Made by a program: the position numbers and the translations under genes | Shown: in pieces, positions 1-5,762 of the stretch | Layout of the letters: the number at the start of each line of letters is the position of its first letter | Position numbering within the stretch: position 1 is the first letter of the stretch | The notes under the pieces: generated by a model | The model's input: the letters and a program-made list of their open reading frames with translations, nothing else | Database searches by the model: none | What the model was told of the DNA's origin: nothing | DNA from: Thermoplasmata archaeon | GTDB lineage: Archaea > Thermoplasmatota > Thermoplasmata > Lutacidiplasmatales > UBA184 | Direction: 5' to 3' | NCBI GenBank assembly: GCA_030046135.1 | Contig: JASIEC010000096.1 | Coordinates: forward strand, 1 to 5,762 | Length of the DNA: 5,762 bases

Positions 1-789
1 GATCCCGAGCCGCGCCGCCGCCACGGCGCTCGAGCCGATCCCGACGAACGGGTCGACGACGAGCCGGGTGCGGTCGCGGCCGTGGAGCCGCACGCACCAC
101 TCGGCGAGCTCCGGGGGGAACGTGGCGGGGTGGGGCCGGTCGCGGGCCCGCGAGCGGATCGTGGGGTACGGCAGGAACCAGACGTTCCCCCGGCAGCGGA
201 GCCCCGACGACGCGCCCCGCCACCGCCGCACGTTGGAGGCGTCCTGGTACGGCACGCCGAGGGCGGCCCGGTCGATCGGGACCTCCCCGTCCCGGGTGAA
301 CTGGAAGACGTACTCGTGGGCCCCGTGGACGTAGCGGCGCGAGACGAGCGGTCGGTAGTGCCCGAGGGCGAGGTCCCGGTCGAGCCCGGCCGCGGCGCCG
401 GCCCGGTCCCGGTCGATCGCGATCGACTTCACCCAGTGGAGGACGTTCTGCAGGACGAGCTCGCGCCCGACCTCGCGGGCGACGTCCCACGGGAGCCACG
501 GATCCTTCGGGGAGCCTCCGACGTTGAGGAAGAACGAGCCCGCCGGCGCGAGGGCCCGCCGGACGACCCGGGCGAGCTCCGCCGTCCAGGCGAGGTACTC
601 CGCCCGGGGGCGGGCATCCCGGTAGGAGGCGTACGGGACGCCCCGGTTGTAGGGGGGGCTCGTCACGACGACGTCGGCCCGCCGGACCCGCCGCGGGAGC
701 TCGACGAGCGCGTCACCCCGGACGAGGACGATCGCCCGGCCGGGGCCGAGCGGGAGGCGAGCGTAGGGGCCGCGGGCCCGGGGGAGCAT
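1..789 (-). CDS. DNA methyltransferase, beta-class, probably N4-cytosine (3' end cut by window edge)
   Basis: This gene probably transfers a methyl group from S-adenosylmethionine to the exocyclic N4 of cytosine in a specific DNA site. The minus-strand frame is open from ATG at 789 to the left edge (263 residues, no stop seen). The catalytic motif IV TSPPYN is at residues 43-48. A GAHEYVFQFTR block is near 156-166, HPATFP at 220-225, and the SAM-binding motif I DPFVGIGSS at 246-254. Catalytic motif before SAM motif is the beta-class order of the N6_N4_Mtase family. SPPY rather than DPPY favours N4-cytosine. Residues about 168-215 are the likely target recognition region. Only a short tail after motif I should be missing. 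The start is the first ATG, 20 bases after the upstream ATPase stop, with GGGGGT just before it. No endonuclease partner is visible, so it may be an orphan or part of a restriction system further left. A tRNA guanine methyltransferase is less likely, given the TSPPYN, HEYVFQFTR and HPATFP blocks. Confidence 0.9.
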   Translation of the reverse strand, partial: MLPRARGPYARLPLGPGRAIVLVRGDALVELPRRVRRADVVVTSPPYNRGVPYASYRDARPRAEYLAWTAELARVVRRALAPAGSFFLNVGGSPKDPWLPWDVAREVGRELVLQNVLHWVKSIAIDRDRAGAAAGLDRDLALGHYRPLVSRRYVHGAHEYVFQFTRDGEVPIDRAALGVPYQDASNVRRWRGASSGLRCRGNVWFLPYPTIRSRARDRPHPATFPPELAEWCVRLHGRDRTRLVVDPFVGIGSSAVAAARLGI

Positions 790-796
790 CGGACCC

Positions 797-820
797 CCGC
801 CCGCCGGGCCTAGCGGGCGG
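797..820. repeat. 8-bp inverted repeat around the ATPase stop codon
   Basis: CCGCCCGC at 797-804 is the exact reverse complement of GCGGGCGG at 813-820, with an 8-base loop that contains the TAG stop of the upstream ATPase gene. In RNA this would be a very GC-rich hairpin lying just ahead of the methyltransferase start. It could reduce read-through or mask the weak ribosome binding site. There is no T-run after it on the minus strand, so it does not look like a normal terminator. In DNA this GC-rich it may also be chance. Confidence 0.35.
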
Positions 821-2570
821 CGGGGGCGGCGGGCGCCGGCCGGTTCCGGGCGAGCTCGGCGCGCGACTCCGCGAGCGCCTTCTCCGGCTCCTTGTAGTAG
901 AAGGCGACCATCTGCCCCACGTCCCGGTGGGTGAACGGCCGCTGGCGGGTCGCGCGGGCGTCCCGCGCCATCATCGCCTCCAGCATCTCGACGCGGTTGC
1001 GCACCTCCTTCTCCATCTCCTTCATCGTGAGGTTCTTCATCAGCGCGACCCGCTCGTAGACGTAGGAGTGGCCCGAGAACTGGAACGTGTCGTCGGCCGG
1101 GTTCCAGGAGTACACCGAGTTCGTGATCAGCTCGTTCGTCTCCGGGTCGAGCCCGACGATCTCGGTGAGCGACTGGACGCGGCGCGTCATCTTCTGGCCG
1201 ACCTTCACCTGCCGCTGGAGCAGGACCAGGTTGAGCGCCGAGACGAGCGAACGCGGGAGGGAGATCGGGGGGTTCTCCATCCGGTGGACCATCGCGCTCA
1301 CGCTCTCCGCGTGGAACGTCGTGTAGCACGTCTTCCCGGTCGCCATCGCCTGGAAGACGATGAACGCCTCCGCGCCGCGGACCTCCCCCACCATCAGGTA
1401 CTGGGGCCGCTGGCGGAGCGCCGCGGCGAGCAGATCGAACATGTCGATCTCGCCGGGGGCCTTGCCGCTCACGACGTTCTTCGCGCCGAAGCCGGCGCGC
1501 GTGAGCGACGGGACCCAGTTCTCGTGCGGGAGGTTGAGCTCGCGCGTGTCCTCGATCGAGACGATCTTCATCTGCGGCGGGATGAACAGGAGCGTCGCGT
1601 TGAGCGTCGTCGTCTTCCCGCTCGCCGTCCCCCCGCAGACCATCATCGACTGGCCGTGCTCGATGGCGATCCAGAGGTACGCCATCATCTCGAGGCTCAT
1701 CGTCTTGAACTTGAGCAGGTCGACCGGCGTGAACGGGTTGTCGCGGAACCGCCGGATCGTGAACGAGCTCCCGCGCTTGGTGACGTACATCCCGAGCGTC
1801 GCCTGCAGCCGGGAGCCGTCGGGGACCGTCGCGTCCAGGATCGGGCTCGCGACCGAGATGTGCTTGCCCGAGCGCTGCGCGAGCCAGACGACGTAGTCGT
1901 CGAGCTCCTTCGCCGTGCCGAACTTGAGGTTCGAGCGGATCGAGCCGTACTTCCGGTGGTAGATGTACAGCGGGATCCCGACCCCGTCGCAGGAGATGTC
2001 CTCGACGTCGGCGTCGGTCATCGGCACCTCGACGAGCCCCGAGCCGACGAACTCCCGGCCGAGGTAGTAGAGGATCCGGCCCTTCGTGGTCGGGCTCGGC
2101 GACAGCTCCCAGACCTTGAGCTGGTTGTCGACCATCCGGCGGAGCTCGGCGTACTTCGCCTCGGTGTCGCGGCCGGCGAGCGGCTCGAACTCGGCGACGA
2201 GCGCGCTCCGGAGCCGCTCGGTCAGCTCCTGCTCGAGCGGCGTGAGCGGCGGCTCGATCACCTCGTAGAGGTACTCGTTGCGCTTCGTGTGGTAGGTGAT
2301 CCGGACGTAGGAGAAGCCGGGGAGGATCGGGGTCGTGTCGAGCTCGTTGAGGGCGGGATCCGTGAGCGGCGGGATCGGCGTCACGTCCCGGTCCGCCCCC
2401 TGGCCCGAGACGCCGAGGCGCGCGAGCTTCACGGGGCGGGGGCCCGGCGCGGACTTCCGGAGCGCCGCCCCGATCCGGAGCCACGGCGAGAACGAGCCCG
2501 AACTGCGCTTCCTCGGTCGCGGGTACGTCGGGGCCTCGTCGTCCGTCGGGGGACTCAGACTCTCCGCCAT
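810..2570 (-). CDS. Type II/IV secretion-type ATPase (FlaI/GspE/TadA family), second paralog
   Basis: This is a cytoplasmic hexameric ATPase that would power assembly of a type IV-pilus-like filament or secretion machine by driving the membrane platform proteins encoded just upstream. It has 586 residues. Residues 1-75 are rich in Pro, Ser and Arg and probably disordered. An N-terminal domain spans about 80-290 and contains EDISCDGVG (190-198) and the arginine-rich TIRRFR (271-276). The ATPase core holds Walker A GGTASGKT (313-320), an Asp box IEDTRELNLPHENW (339-352), Walker B with MVGEVRG (393-399, catalytic Glu396), and a His box TTFHAE (417-422). The tail has an FYYKEP motif and ends in an Ala/Pro-rich stretch. 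ATG at 2570 is chosen because GGAGG lies 8 bases upstream. The gene begins 13 bases after the platform gene. It is clearly homologous to the ATPase at 4542-5762 (about 60% identical over the core by eye, not computed). The LPHENW form is typical of archaeal members. Whether it serves a pilus, archaellum or secretion system cannot be decided here. Confidence 0.95.
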   Translation of the reverse strand: MAESLSPPTDDEAPTYPRPRKRSSGSFSPWLRIGAALRKSAPGPRPVKLARLGVSGQGADRDVTPIPPLTDPALNELDTTPILPGFSYVRITYHTKRNEYLYEVIEPPLTPLEQELTERLRSALVAEFEPLAGRDTEAKYAELRRMVDNQLKVWELSPSPTTKGRILYYLGREFVGSGLVEVPMTDADVEDISCDGVGIPLYIYHRKYGSIRSNLKFGTAKELDDYVVWLAQRSGKHISVASPILDATVPDGSRLQATLGMYVTKRGSSFTIRRFRDNPFTPVDLLKFKTMSLEMMAYLWIAIEHGQSMMVCGGTASGKTTTLNATLLFIPPQMKIVSIEDTRELNLPHENWVPSLTRAGFGAKNVVSGKAPGEIDMFDLLAAALRQRPQYLMVGEVRGAEAFIVFQAMATGKTCYTTFHAESVSAMVHRMENPPISLPRSLVSALNLVLLQRQVKVGQKMTRRVQSLTEIVGLDPETNELITNSVYSWNPADDTFQFSGHSYVYERVALMKNLTMKEMEKEVRNRVEMLEAMMARDARATRQRPFTHRDVGQMVAFYYKEPEKALAESRAELARNRPAPAAPAAR

Positions 2571-2578
2571 CGCTGCTG

Positions 2579-2583
2579 CCTCC
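2579..2583 (-). promoter_or_regulatory. Shine-Dalgarno site for the second ATPase
   Basis: GGAGG on the minus strand, 8 bases ahead of ATG at 2570. It directly abuts the TGA stop of the preceding platform gene (minus strand TGAGGAGG), so ribosomes ending that gene finish on this site. This supports the 2570 start and translational coupling. Confidence 0.75.
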
Positions 2584-3552
2584 TCACGCCCCCGGGATCG
2601 TCACCACGAACCGCATGATGAGCCACCCCACGGCGAGCATGATCGTCGCGTGCTGGAGGCCCTCCGCGACCTTGCCGTTGTAGAGGACCCCGGCCATGAT
2701 CCCGTCGCCGACCGCGTGGACGATGACGGCGACGAGGAACGCGAGGAAAAGGATCGGGACGAAGGCGAAGTTCAGCGTCACCACGCCCGCCCCCGCGAGC
2801 GAGGAGGTGGCGATCCCCTGGCCCGCCTTGATCATCTGCGGCAGGAACACCGCCGCCATGATGTAGATCGTGACGAGGAAGACGAAGAACGCGATGTAGA
2901 TCACCGTCACGTACGTGAGCATCGAGATCTTGCGCGACTGCTCGTTGAGCTGGGACTCGCGGGTGTCATGGGCGACCATCGCGAGCACGTCGGCGACGTT
3001 GCCGCCGGCCTCGTTGGCCCGCGTGACGATCGAGACGACCCGCTGCGTGAGCGGCGTCGGGACCCGCTCCTCGAACAGGCGCAGGGCGGTCGCCACGGGG
3101 ACCCCCCACTCGATCTGGCTCGCCATCTTCTGGATCTCGGAGGTGAGCAGGCCGTAGCGGCCGGTGCTCGCCACGACGATCGCGTCCGGGAGCGTCATCC
3201 CGAACCGCCCCGCCTCGGCGACGTCGCGCAGGAAGTCCGGGAGCCGGTCCTCGATCCGGGCGATCCGGTGCTGCGCCGCGGTCGCCAGGAACCCGTAGGG
3301 GCCCAGGAACGCGAGCAGCCCGAGGACCATGAAGTCGATCGCGGGGTTCGCCCCGAGCGCCTCGCCCGGGCGGAGGACGAACGTCACCTTGCGGACGTAC
3401 TCGAGGGCGGCGATCCCCCACAGGATCGCGGCGGCGACGCCCCCGCCGATGAGGGCGAGGATCTCCCGGGAGAGCCCGGTCGGCCGGGCGCTCACGTTCG
3501 CCGAGATCGCCCGGACGCGCCGGACCGACGCCGGCGCCGACGGGGTCGCCAT
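2584..3552 (-). CDS. Type IV pilus/secretion platform protein, single F (T2SSF) domain, TadC-like, second of pair
   Basis: This is an integral membrane platform protein expected to sit at the base of a pilus-like machine and be driven by the neighbouring ATPases. It has 322 residues. A basic, Ala/Ser/Pro-rich tail (1-28) is followed by hydrophobic segments near 31-50 and 71-91. A cytoplasmic F-domain loop spans about 97-205, with RLPDFLRDVAEAGRFGMTL (103-121) and NEAGGNVADVL (180-190). Further hydrophobic segments lie near 209-238, 255-282 and 301-320. The loop pattern is that of the T2SSF family. The length is roughly half that of archaellum FlaJ, which carries two F domains, so this protein probably works as a heteromer with the preceding F-domain protein. 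ATG at 3552 follows the previous TAG with no gap and has AGGAGATG 6 bases upstream. The fifth, C-terminal helix is not matched in its partner. Confidence 0.93.
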   Translation of the reverse strand: MATPSAPASVRRVRAISANVSARPTGLSREILALIGGGVAAAILWGIAALEYVRKVTFVLRPGEALGANPAIDFMVLGLLAFLGPYGFLATAAQHRIARIEDRLPDFLRDVAEAGRFGMTLPDAIVVASTGRYGLLTSEIQKMASQIEWGVPVATALRLFEERVPTPLTQRVVSIVTRANEAGGNVADVLAMVAHDTRESQLNEQSRKISMLTYVTVIYIAFFVFLVTIYIMAAVFLPQMIKAGQGIATSSLAGAGVVTLNFAFVPILFLAFLVAVIVHAVGDGIMAGVLYNGKVAEGLQHATIMLAVGWLIMRFVVTIPGA

Positions 3553-4545
3553 CTAGGCCATCTCCTGGGCGAGCGCCCGCATGAAGAAGATGAAGCCGAA
3601 CTGCGAGAGCGGGATCATCAGCCCGACGATCGCCCAGAGGACGTCGAGCATGAACGAGCCGTTCCCGCCGATCACCGCGAAGATCGCGATGATGATCACC
3701 AGGAAGAGCGGGAAGGCGACGACGACCGTCACGAACGTCTCGGCGAGCAGCCCCATCGTCTCGACGCGCTGCTGCATCTCGAGCTTCGTCTCGCGCTCGT
3801 ACTGCTCGGCCTTGAGCAGGAAGTACGGCTTGAGCTGCCCCCCGCTCGTCGCGGTCGTGACGACGCCCTGGAGGAAGTCCTGGAACTTCTTCGACGGGGT
3901 CCGCTGGGCCCCCCGCCGGATCGCGGTGAGGATGTCGACGCCGAGGAGCTCGGTGTCGCGGCTGATCCAGGCCGCCTCCTCGGCGACCTCCCCGTAGATC
4001 TTCTGGCGGCCGAGCTCCTGGAAGATCTGGTCGATGTTGACGTCGGCGGACGCCATCGCCGAGACGAAGCTCATCGACGGCCCGATCTTCCGGTCGATCT
4101 TGCGGCCGCGGTCCTTCGCCTTCGAGGACGGGGTCCCCTGCAGCGCGAAGAACGTCCCGACGAAGCCGAGCACCGGGAGGAGCGCGATGAGGAGGATCCC
4201 GAGCAGGACGATCCCGTGGAGGAGGAACAGCGTCCCGATCCCGACGCCCACGACGGTCGTCGCGATCCCCGCGACCAGGGTCGTCGCGTAGACGTTGGCG
4301 AGGTACTCGTCGGCGCGGACCTTCATGTGGGCCTTGACGAGGTTCTCCTCGAGGAGGAGGTCGGGCTCGCGGGCGCTGACCCGGGCCCCGAACGTCCTCC
4401 ACGCCCACCGCTGGAACGCGGGCAGGCTCGCGGCCGCCGGCGCGGGCTTGTCGCCGCGCCGGACGCGGACCGTCCGGGCGGACGGGGACGCCGGCGCGCG
4501 GGAGCGCGCGCGGGCCGGGACGCTCGGGGTCTCCGCCACGCTCAC
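3553..4545 (-). CDS. Type IV pilus/secretion platform protein, single F (T2SSF) domain, TadB/FlaJ-like, first of pair
   Basis: This is a polytopic membrane protein expected to form half of the assembly platform with the F-domain protein encoded next. It has 330 residues. Residues 1-45 are a basic, Ala/Pro/Arg-rich tail, probably cytoplasmic and disordered. Hydrophobic segments lie near 85-109 and 111-134. The cytoplasmic F domain spans about 140-268, with YGEVAEEAAWISRDTELLG (184-202), a run resembling archaeal FlaJ-type proteins, and RTPSKKFQDFLQG (215-227). Two more helices lie near 269-293 and 300-322. The start is GTG at 4545, which overlaps the ATPase TGA in a GTGA junction and implies coupled translation. 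A second GTG two codons later (4539) is an equally short alternative, since no strong ribosome binding site distinguishes them. The two platform proteins are not close copies of each other. They may descend from an old duplication or from splitting of a double-domain protein. Confidence 0.93.
   Translation of the reverse strand: MSVAETPSVPARARSRAPASPSARTVRVRRGDKPAPAAASLPAFQRWAWRTFGARVSAREPDLLLEENLVKAHMKVRADEYLANVYATTLVAGIATTVVGVGIGTLFLLHGIVLLGILLIALLPVLGFVGTFFALQGTPSSKAKDRGRKIDRKIGPSMSFVSAMASADVNIDQIFQELGRQKIYGEVAEEAAWISRDTELLGVDILTAIRRGAQRTPSKKFQDFLQGVVTTATSGGQLKPYFLLKAEQYERETKLEMQQRVETMGLLAETFVTVVVAFPLFLVIIIAIFAVIGGNGSFMLDVLWAIVGLMIPLSQFGFIFFMRALAQEMA
3559..3566 (-). promoter_or_regulatory. 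Shine-Dalgarno site for the second platform gene
   Basis: AGGAGATG on the minus strand lies inside the last codons of the preceding platform gene, 6 bases ahead of ATG at 3552. It supports that start. Because the stop codon sits between this site and the start codon, the two genes should be translated in series. Confidence 0.7.
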
Positions 4546-5762
4546 CCCGCGGCGGCGGGCTTCGCCGCCCCCTCGATCCGGGCCATCACGGCCGTCGGGT
4601 CCTTGTAGTAGTCCGCGATCGTCTGCCAGAGCTGCCGGTAGTCGCTGATCTGGTGCTCGACGAGGTAGTGGATCACCTTCGACCGGCGCTGGAACTCCGC
4701 GTCCATCTCGTCCGGACTGTAGTTCTTGAGCTCCATGATCTTGTCAAAGAGGAACGAGTGGCCCTTGAAGACGAACCCGTCGGTCGACGGGTCCCACTCG
4801 TAGACGGTGTTCGTGATCAGCTCGTTCGTCTCGGGCTCGAAGCCGACGATCTCGAGGACCTGCTTCAGGCGCCGGACGACCCCCTTCTCGGTGCGGGTCT
4901 GGAGCTGGATCACGACGTTGTTGAGCGCCGAGAGCAGGATCCGGGGCGTGTTGATCGGCGGGTTCTCGAGCCGGTTCACCATCGACTTCACGCTGTCCGC
5001 GTGCATCGTCGAGTAGGTCGTGTGGCCGGTCGCCATCGCCTGGAACATCGTGTACGTCTCCTTGCCGCGGACCTCCCCCACGATGATGTAGTTCGGCCGC
5101 TGCCGGAGGGCCGCCCGCACGAGGTCGAACATGTCGACCTCCCCGGCGGCCTTGCCGTCCGGGCCCCGGTCGCCGGCGCCGCTGCGGGTCGCGCCCGGGA
5201 TCCAGTTCTCGTGCGGCAGGTTCACCTCCCGCGTGTCCTCGATCGAGACGATCTTCGACGTCGGGGGGATGAACAGGGAGACCGCGTTGAGCGTGCTCGT
5301 CTTGCCGGAGGCGGGGCCCCCGCAGATGATCACCGACTCCCCCTGCTCGGCGGCGAGCCAGAAGTAGGCGACCATCTCCTCGTTCGCCGTCCCCATCGCC
5401 ACGAGGTCGACGGGGGTGAACGGCCGCTCCTTGAACCGCCGGATCGTGAAGCTCGCGCCGCGCGTCGTCACCTCGCGGGCGTACGTCGCCTGGACGCGGT
5501 GGCCCTCGGGCGTCGTGCCGTCGAGGATCGGGGCCGAGACGCTCACCGCCTTCGAGCAGCGCTGGCCCAGCATGACGATGAACGAGTTGAGGTCCTCCTC
5601 CTTCGCGAAGACGATGTTCGTCTTCTCCGACTCGTACTTCGAGTGGAACAGGAACAGCGGGACGCCGACGCCGTCGCAGGAGATGTCCTCGACCTCGGGG
5701 TCGAGGATCAGCGCGTCGACCGGGCCGTAGCCGACGTAGTCGCGCAGGACGTAGTAGACGAT
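4542..5762 (-). CDS. Type II/IV secretion-type ATPase (FlaI/GspE/TadA family), first paralog (N-terminus beyond window edge)
   Basis: This ATPase is predicted to energise the pilus-like or secretion platform encoded directly downstream. The frame is open from the right edge to TGA at 4542 (406 residues). An internal ATG at 5573 is not the true start, because the 63 codons before it align with the second ATPase and include EDISCDGVG. By that alignment up to about 165 N-terminal residues are missing. Numbering from the edge, it has TIRRF near 106-110, Walker A GGPASGKT (148-155), an Asp box IEDTREVNLPHENW (174-187), Walker B IIVGEVRG with catalytic Glu230, and a His box STMHAD with His254. A DYYKDP motif is near the C-terminus, as in the paralog. 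The gene overlaps the next start by 4 bases (GTGA). Its His box has the Met form common in the family, whereas the paralog has Phe at that place. All ATPase motifs look intact, so it should be active. The specific pathway is not shown by the sequence. Confidence 0.95.
   Translation of the reverse strand: MVYYVLRDYVGYGPVDALILDPEVEDISCDGVGVPLFLFHSKYESEKTNIVFAKEEDLNSFIVMLGQRCSKAVSVSAPILDGTTPEGHRVQATYAREVTTRGASFTIRRFKERPFTPVDLVAMGTANEEMVAYFWLAAEQGESVIICGGPASGKTSTLNAVSLFIPPTSKIVSIEDTREVNLPHENWIPGATRSGAGDRGPDGKAAGEVDMFDLVRAALRQRPNYIIVGEVRGKETYTMFQAMATGHTTYSTMHADSVKSMVNRLENPPINTPRILLSALNNVVIQLQTRTEKGVVRRLKQVLEIVGFEPETNELITNTVYEWDPSTDGFVFKGHSFLFDKIMELKNYSPDEMDAEFQRRSKVIHYLVEHQISDYRQLWQTIADYYKDPTAVMARIEGAAKPAAAG

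Noticed and set aside
1..789. tRNA guanine-N2 methyltransferase (Trm11-like)
   Set aside because: The TSPPYN motif preceding DPFVGIGSS, together with the HEYVFQFTR and HPATFP blocks, fits beta-class DNA methyltransferases. No THUMP-like N-terminus is present.
82..813. Plus-strand frames over the left 0.8 kb
   Set aside because: The minus strand there encodes a clear DNA methyltransferase. The plus-strand translations are Pro/Arg/Glu-rich noise.
927..2618. A 563-codon plus-strand open frame
   Set aside because: It is antisense to the second ATPase, whose motifs are intact. The translation is Arg/Glu/Leu-rich with no domain.
2966..4408. A 480-codon minus-strand frame overlapping both platform genes
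   Set aside because: It is a shifted frame of the same strand, full of Arg/Pro/Gly/Asp repeats. The real frames encode F-domain membrane proteins.
2335..4608. A 757-codon plus-strand open frame
   Set aside because: It lies antisense to both platform genes, and its translation is low-complexity Arg/Asp/Glu/Pro/His sequence with no recognisable domain. This is the usual shadow of high-GC genes.
4542..5573. First ATPase starting at the ATG at 5573
   Set aside because: The frame is open upstream to the window edge, and those codons match conserved N-terminal sequence of the second ATPase, so the true start is outside.
810..5762. Archaellum motor (FlaI/FlaJ) identity
   Set aside because: The platform is two half-size proteins, there are two ATPases, and no FlaH, FlaG, FlaF or archaellin gene is seen. 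The family match alone does not establish an archaellum.
1..5762. CRISPR arrays, tRNA or rRNA genes, insertion sequences
   Set aside because: No regularly spaced direct repeats, RNA gene signatures or transposase-like frames were seen. Nearly every base is taken by the five minus-strand genes.

Overview
This window is very GC-rich DNA (about 70% by eye, almost every third codon position G or C) that is fully packed with genes on the minus strand. The organism is most likely a euryarchaeal-type archaeon. Both secretion ATPases carry the archaeal FlaI/GspE-type signature (IEDTRE followed by LPHENW, and VGEVRG). The membrane partners are half-size archaeal FlaJ/TadC-like proteins. Ribosome binding sites (GGAGG, AGGAGATG) fit a normal archaeal anti-Shine-Dalgarno. 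A high-GC Thermoplasmatota-like lineage is a reasonable guess, but the lineage cannot be fixed from sequence alone.

Layout in the direction of transcription (right to left): (1) 5762-4542, a type II/IV secretion-type ATPase whose N-terminal part lies beyond the right edge; (2) 4545-3553, a four-helix platform protein with one F (T2SSF) domain, overlapping the ATPase stop by 4 bases; (3) 3552-2584, a second half-size F-domain platform protein that starts on the base after the previous stop; (4) 2570-810, a second full-length ATPase paralogous to the first; (5) 789-1, an N4-cytosine-type (beta-class) DNA methyltransferase whose last few residues lie beyond the left edge.

Genes 1-4 read as one tightly coupled operon for the cytoplasmic and inner-membrane motor of a type IV-pilus-like filament or secretion machine. 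The two ATPases would hydrolyse ATP to drive the platform formed by the two F-domain proteins, which inserts or removes pilin subunits at the membrane. The order ATPase / platform / platform / ATPase with two paralogous ATPases is the most distinctive point here. No pilin, prepilin peptidase or archaellum gene is visible, so the exact system (Tad/Epd-like pilus, adhesion pilus or secretion system) stays open. The methyltransferase lies only 20 bases downstream of the second ATPase and may be co-transcribed, but nothing in it suggests a role in the pilus. No restriction endonuclease partner is in view.

There is no intergenic stretch longer than about 20 bases, so no promoter is expected in the window. 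I saw no RNA gene, insertion sequence or CRISPR array. The long plus-strand reading frames are antisense shadows of the real genes.
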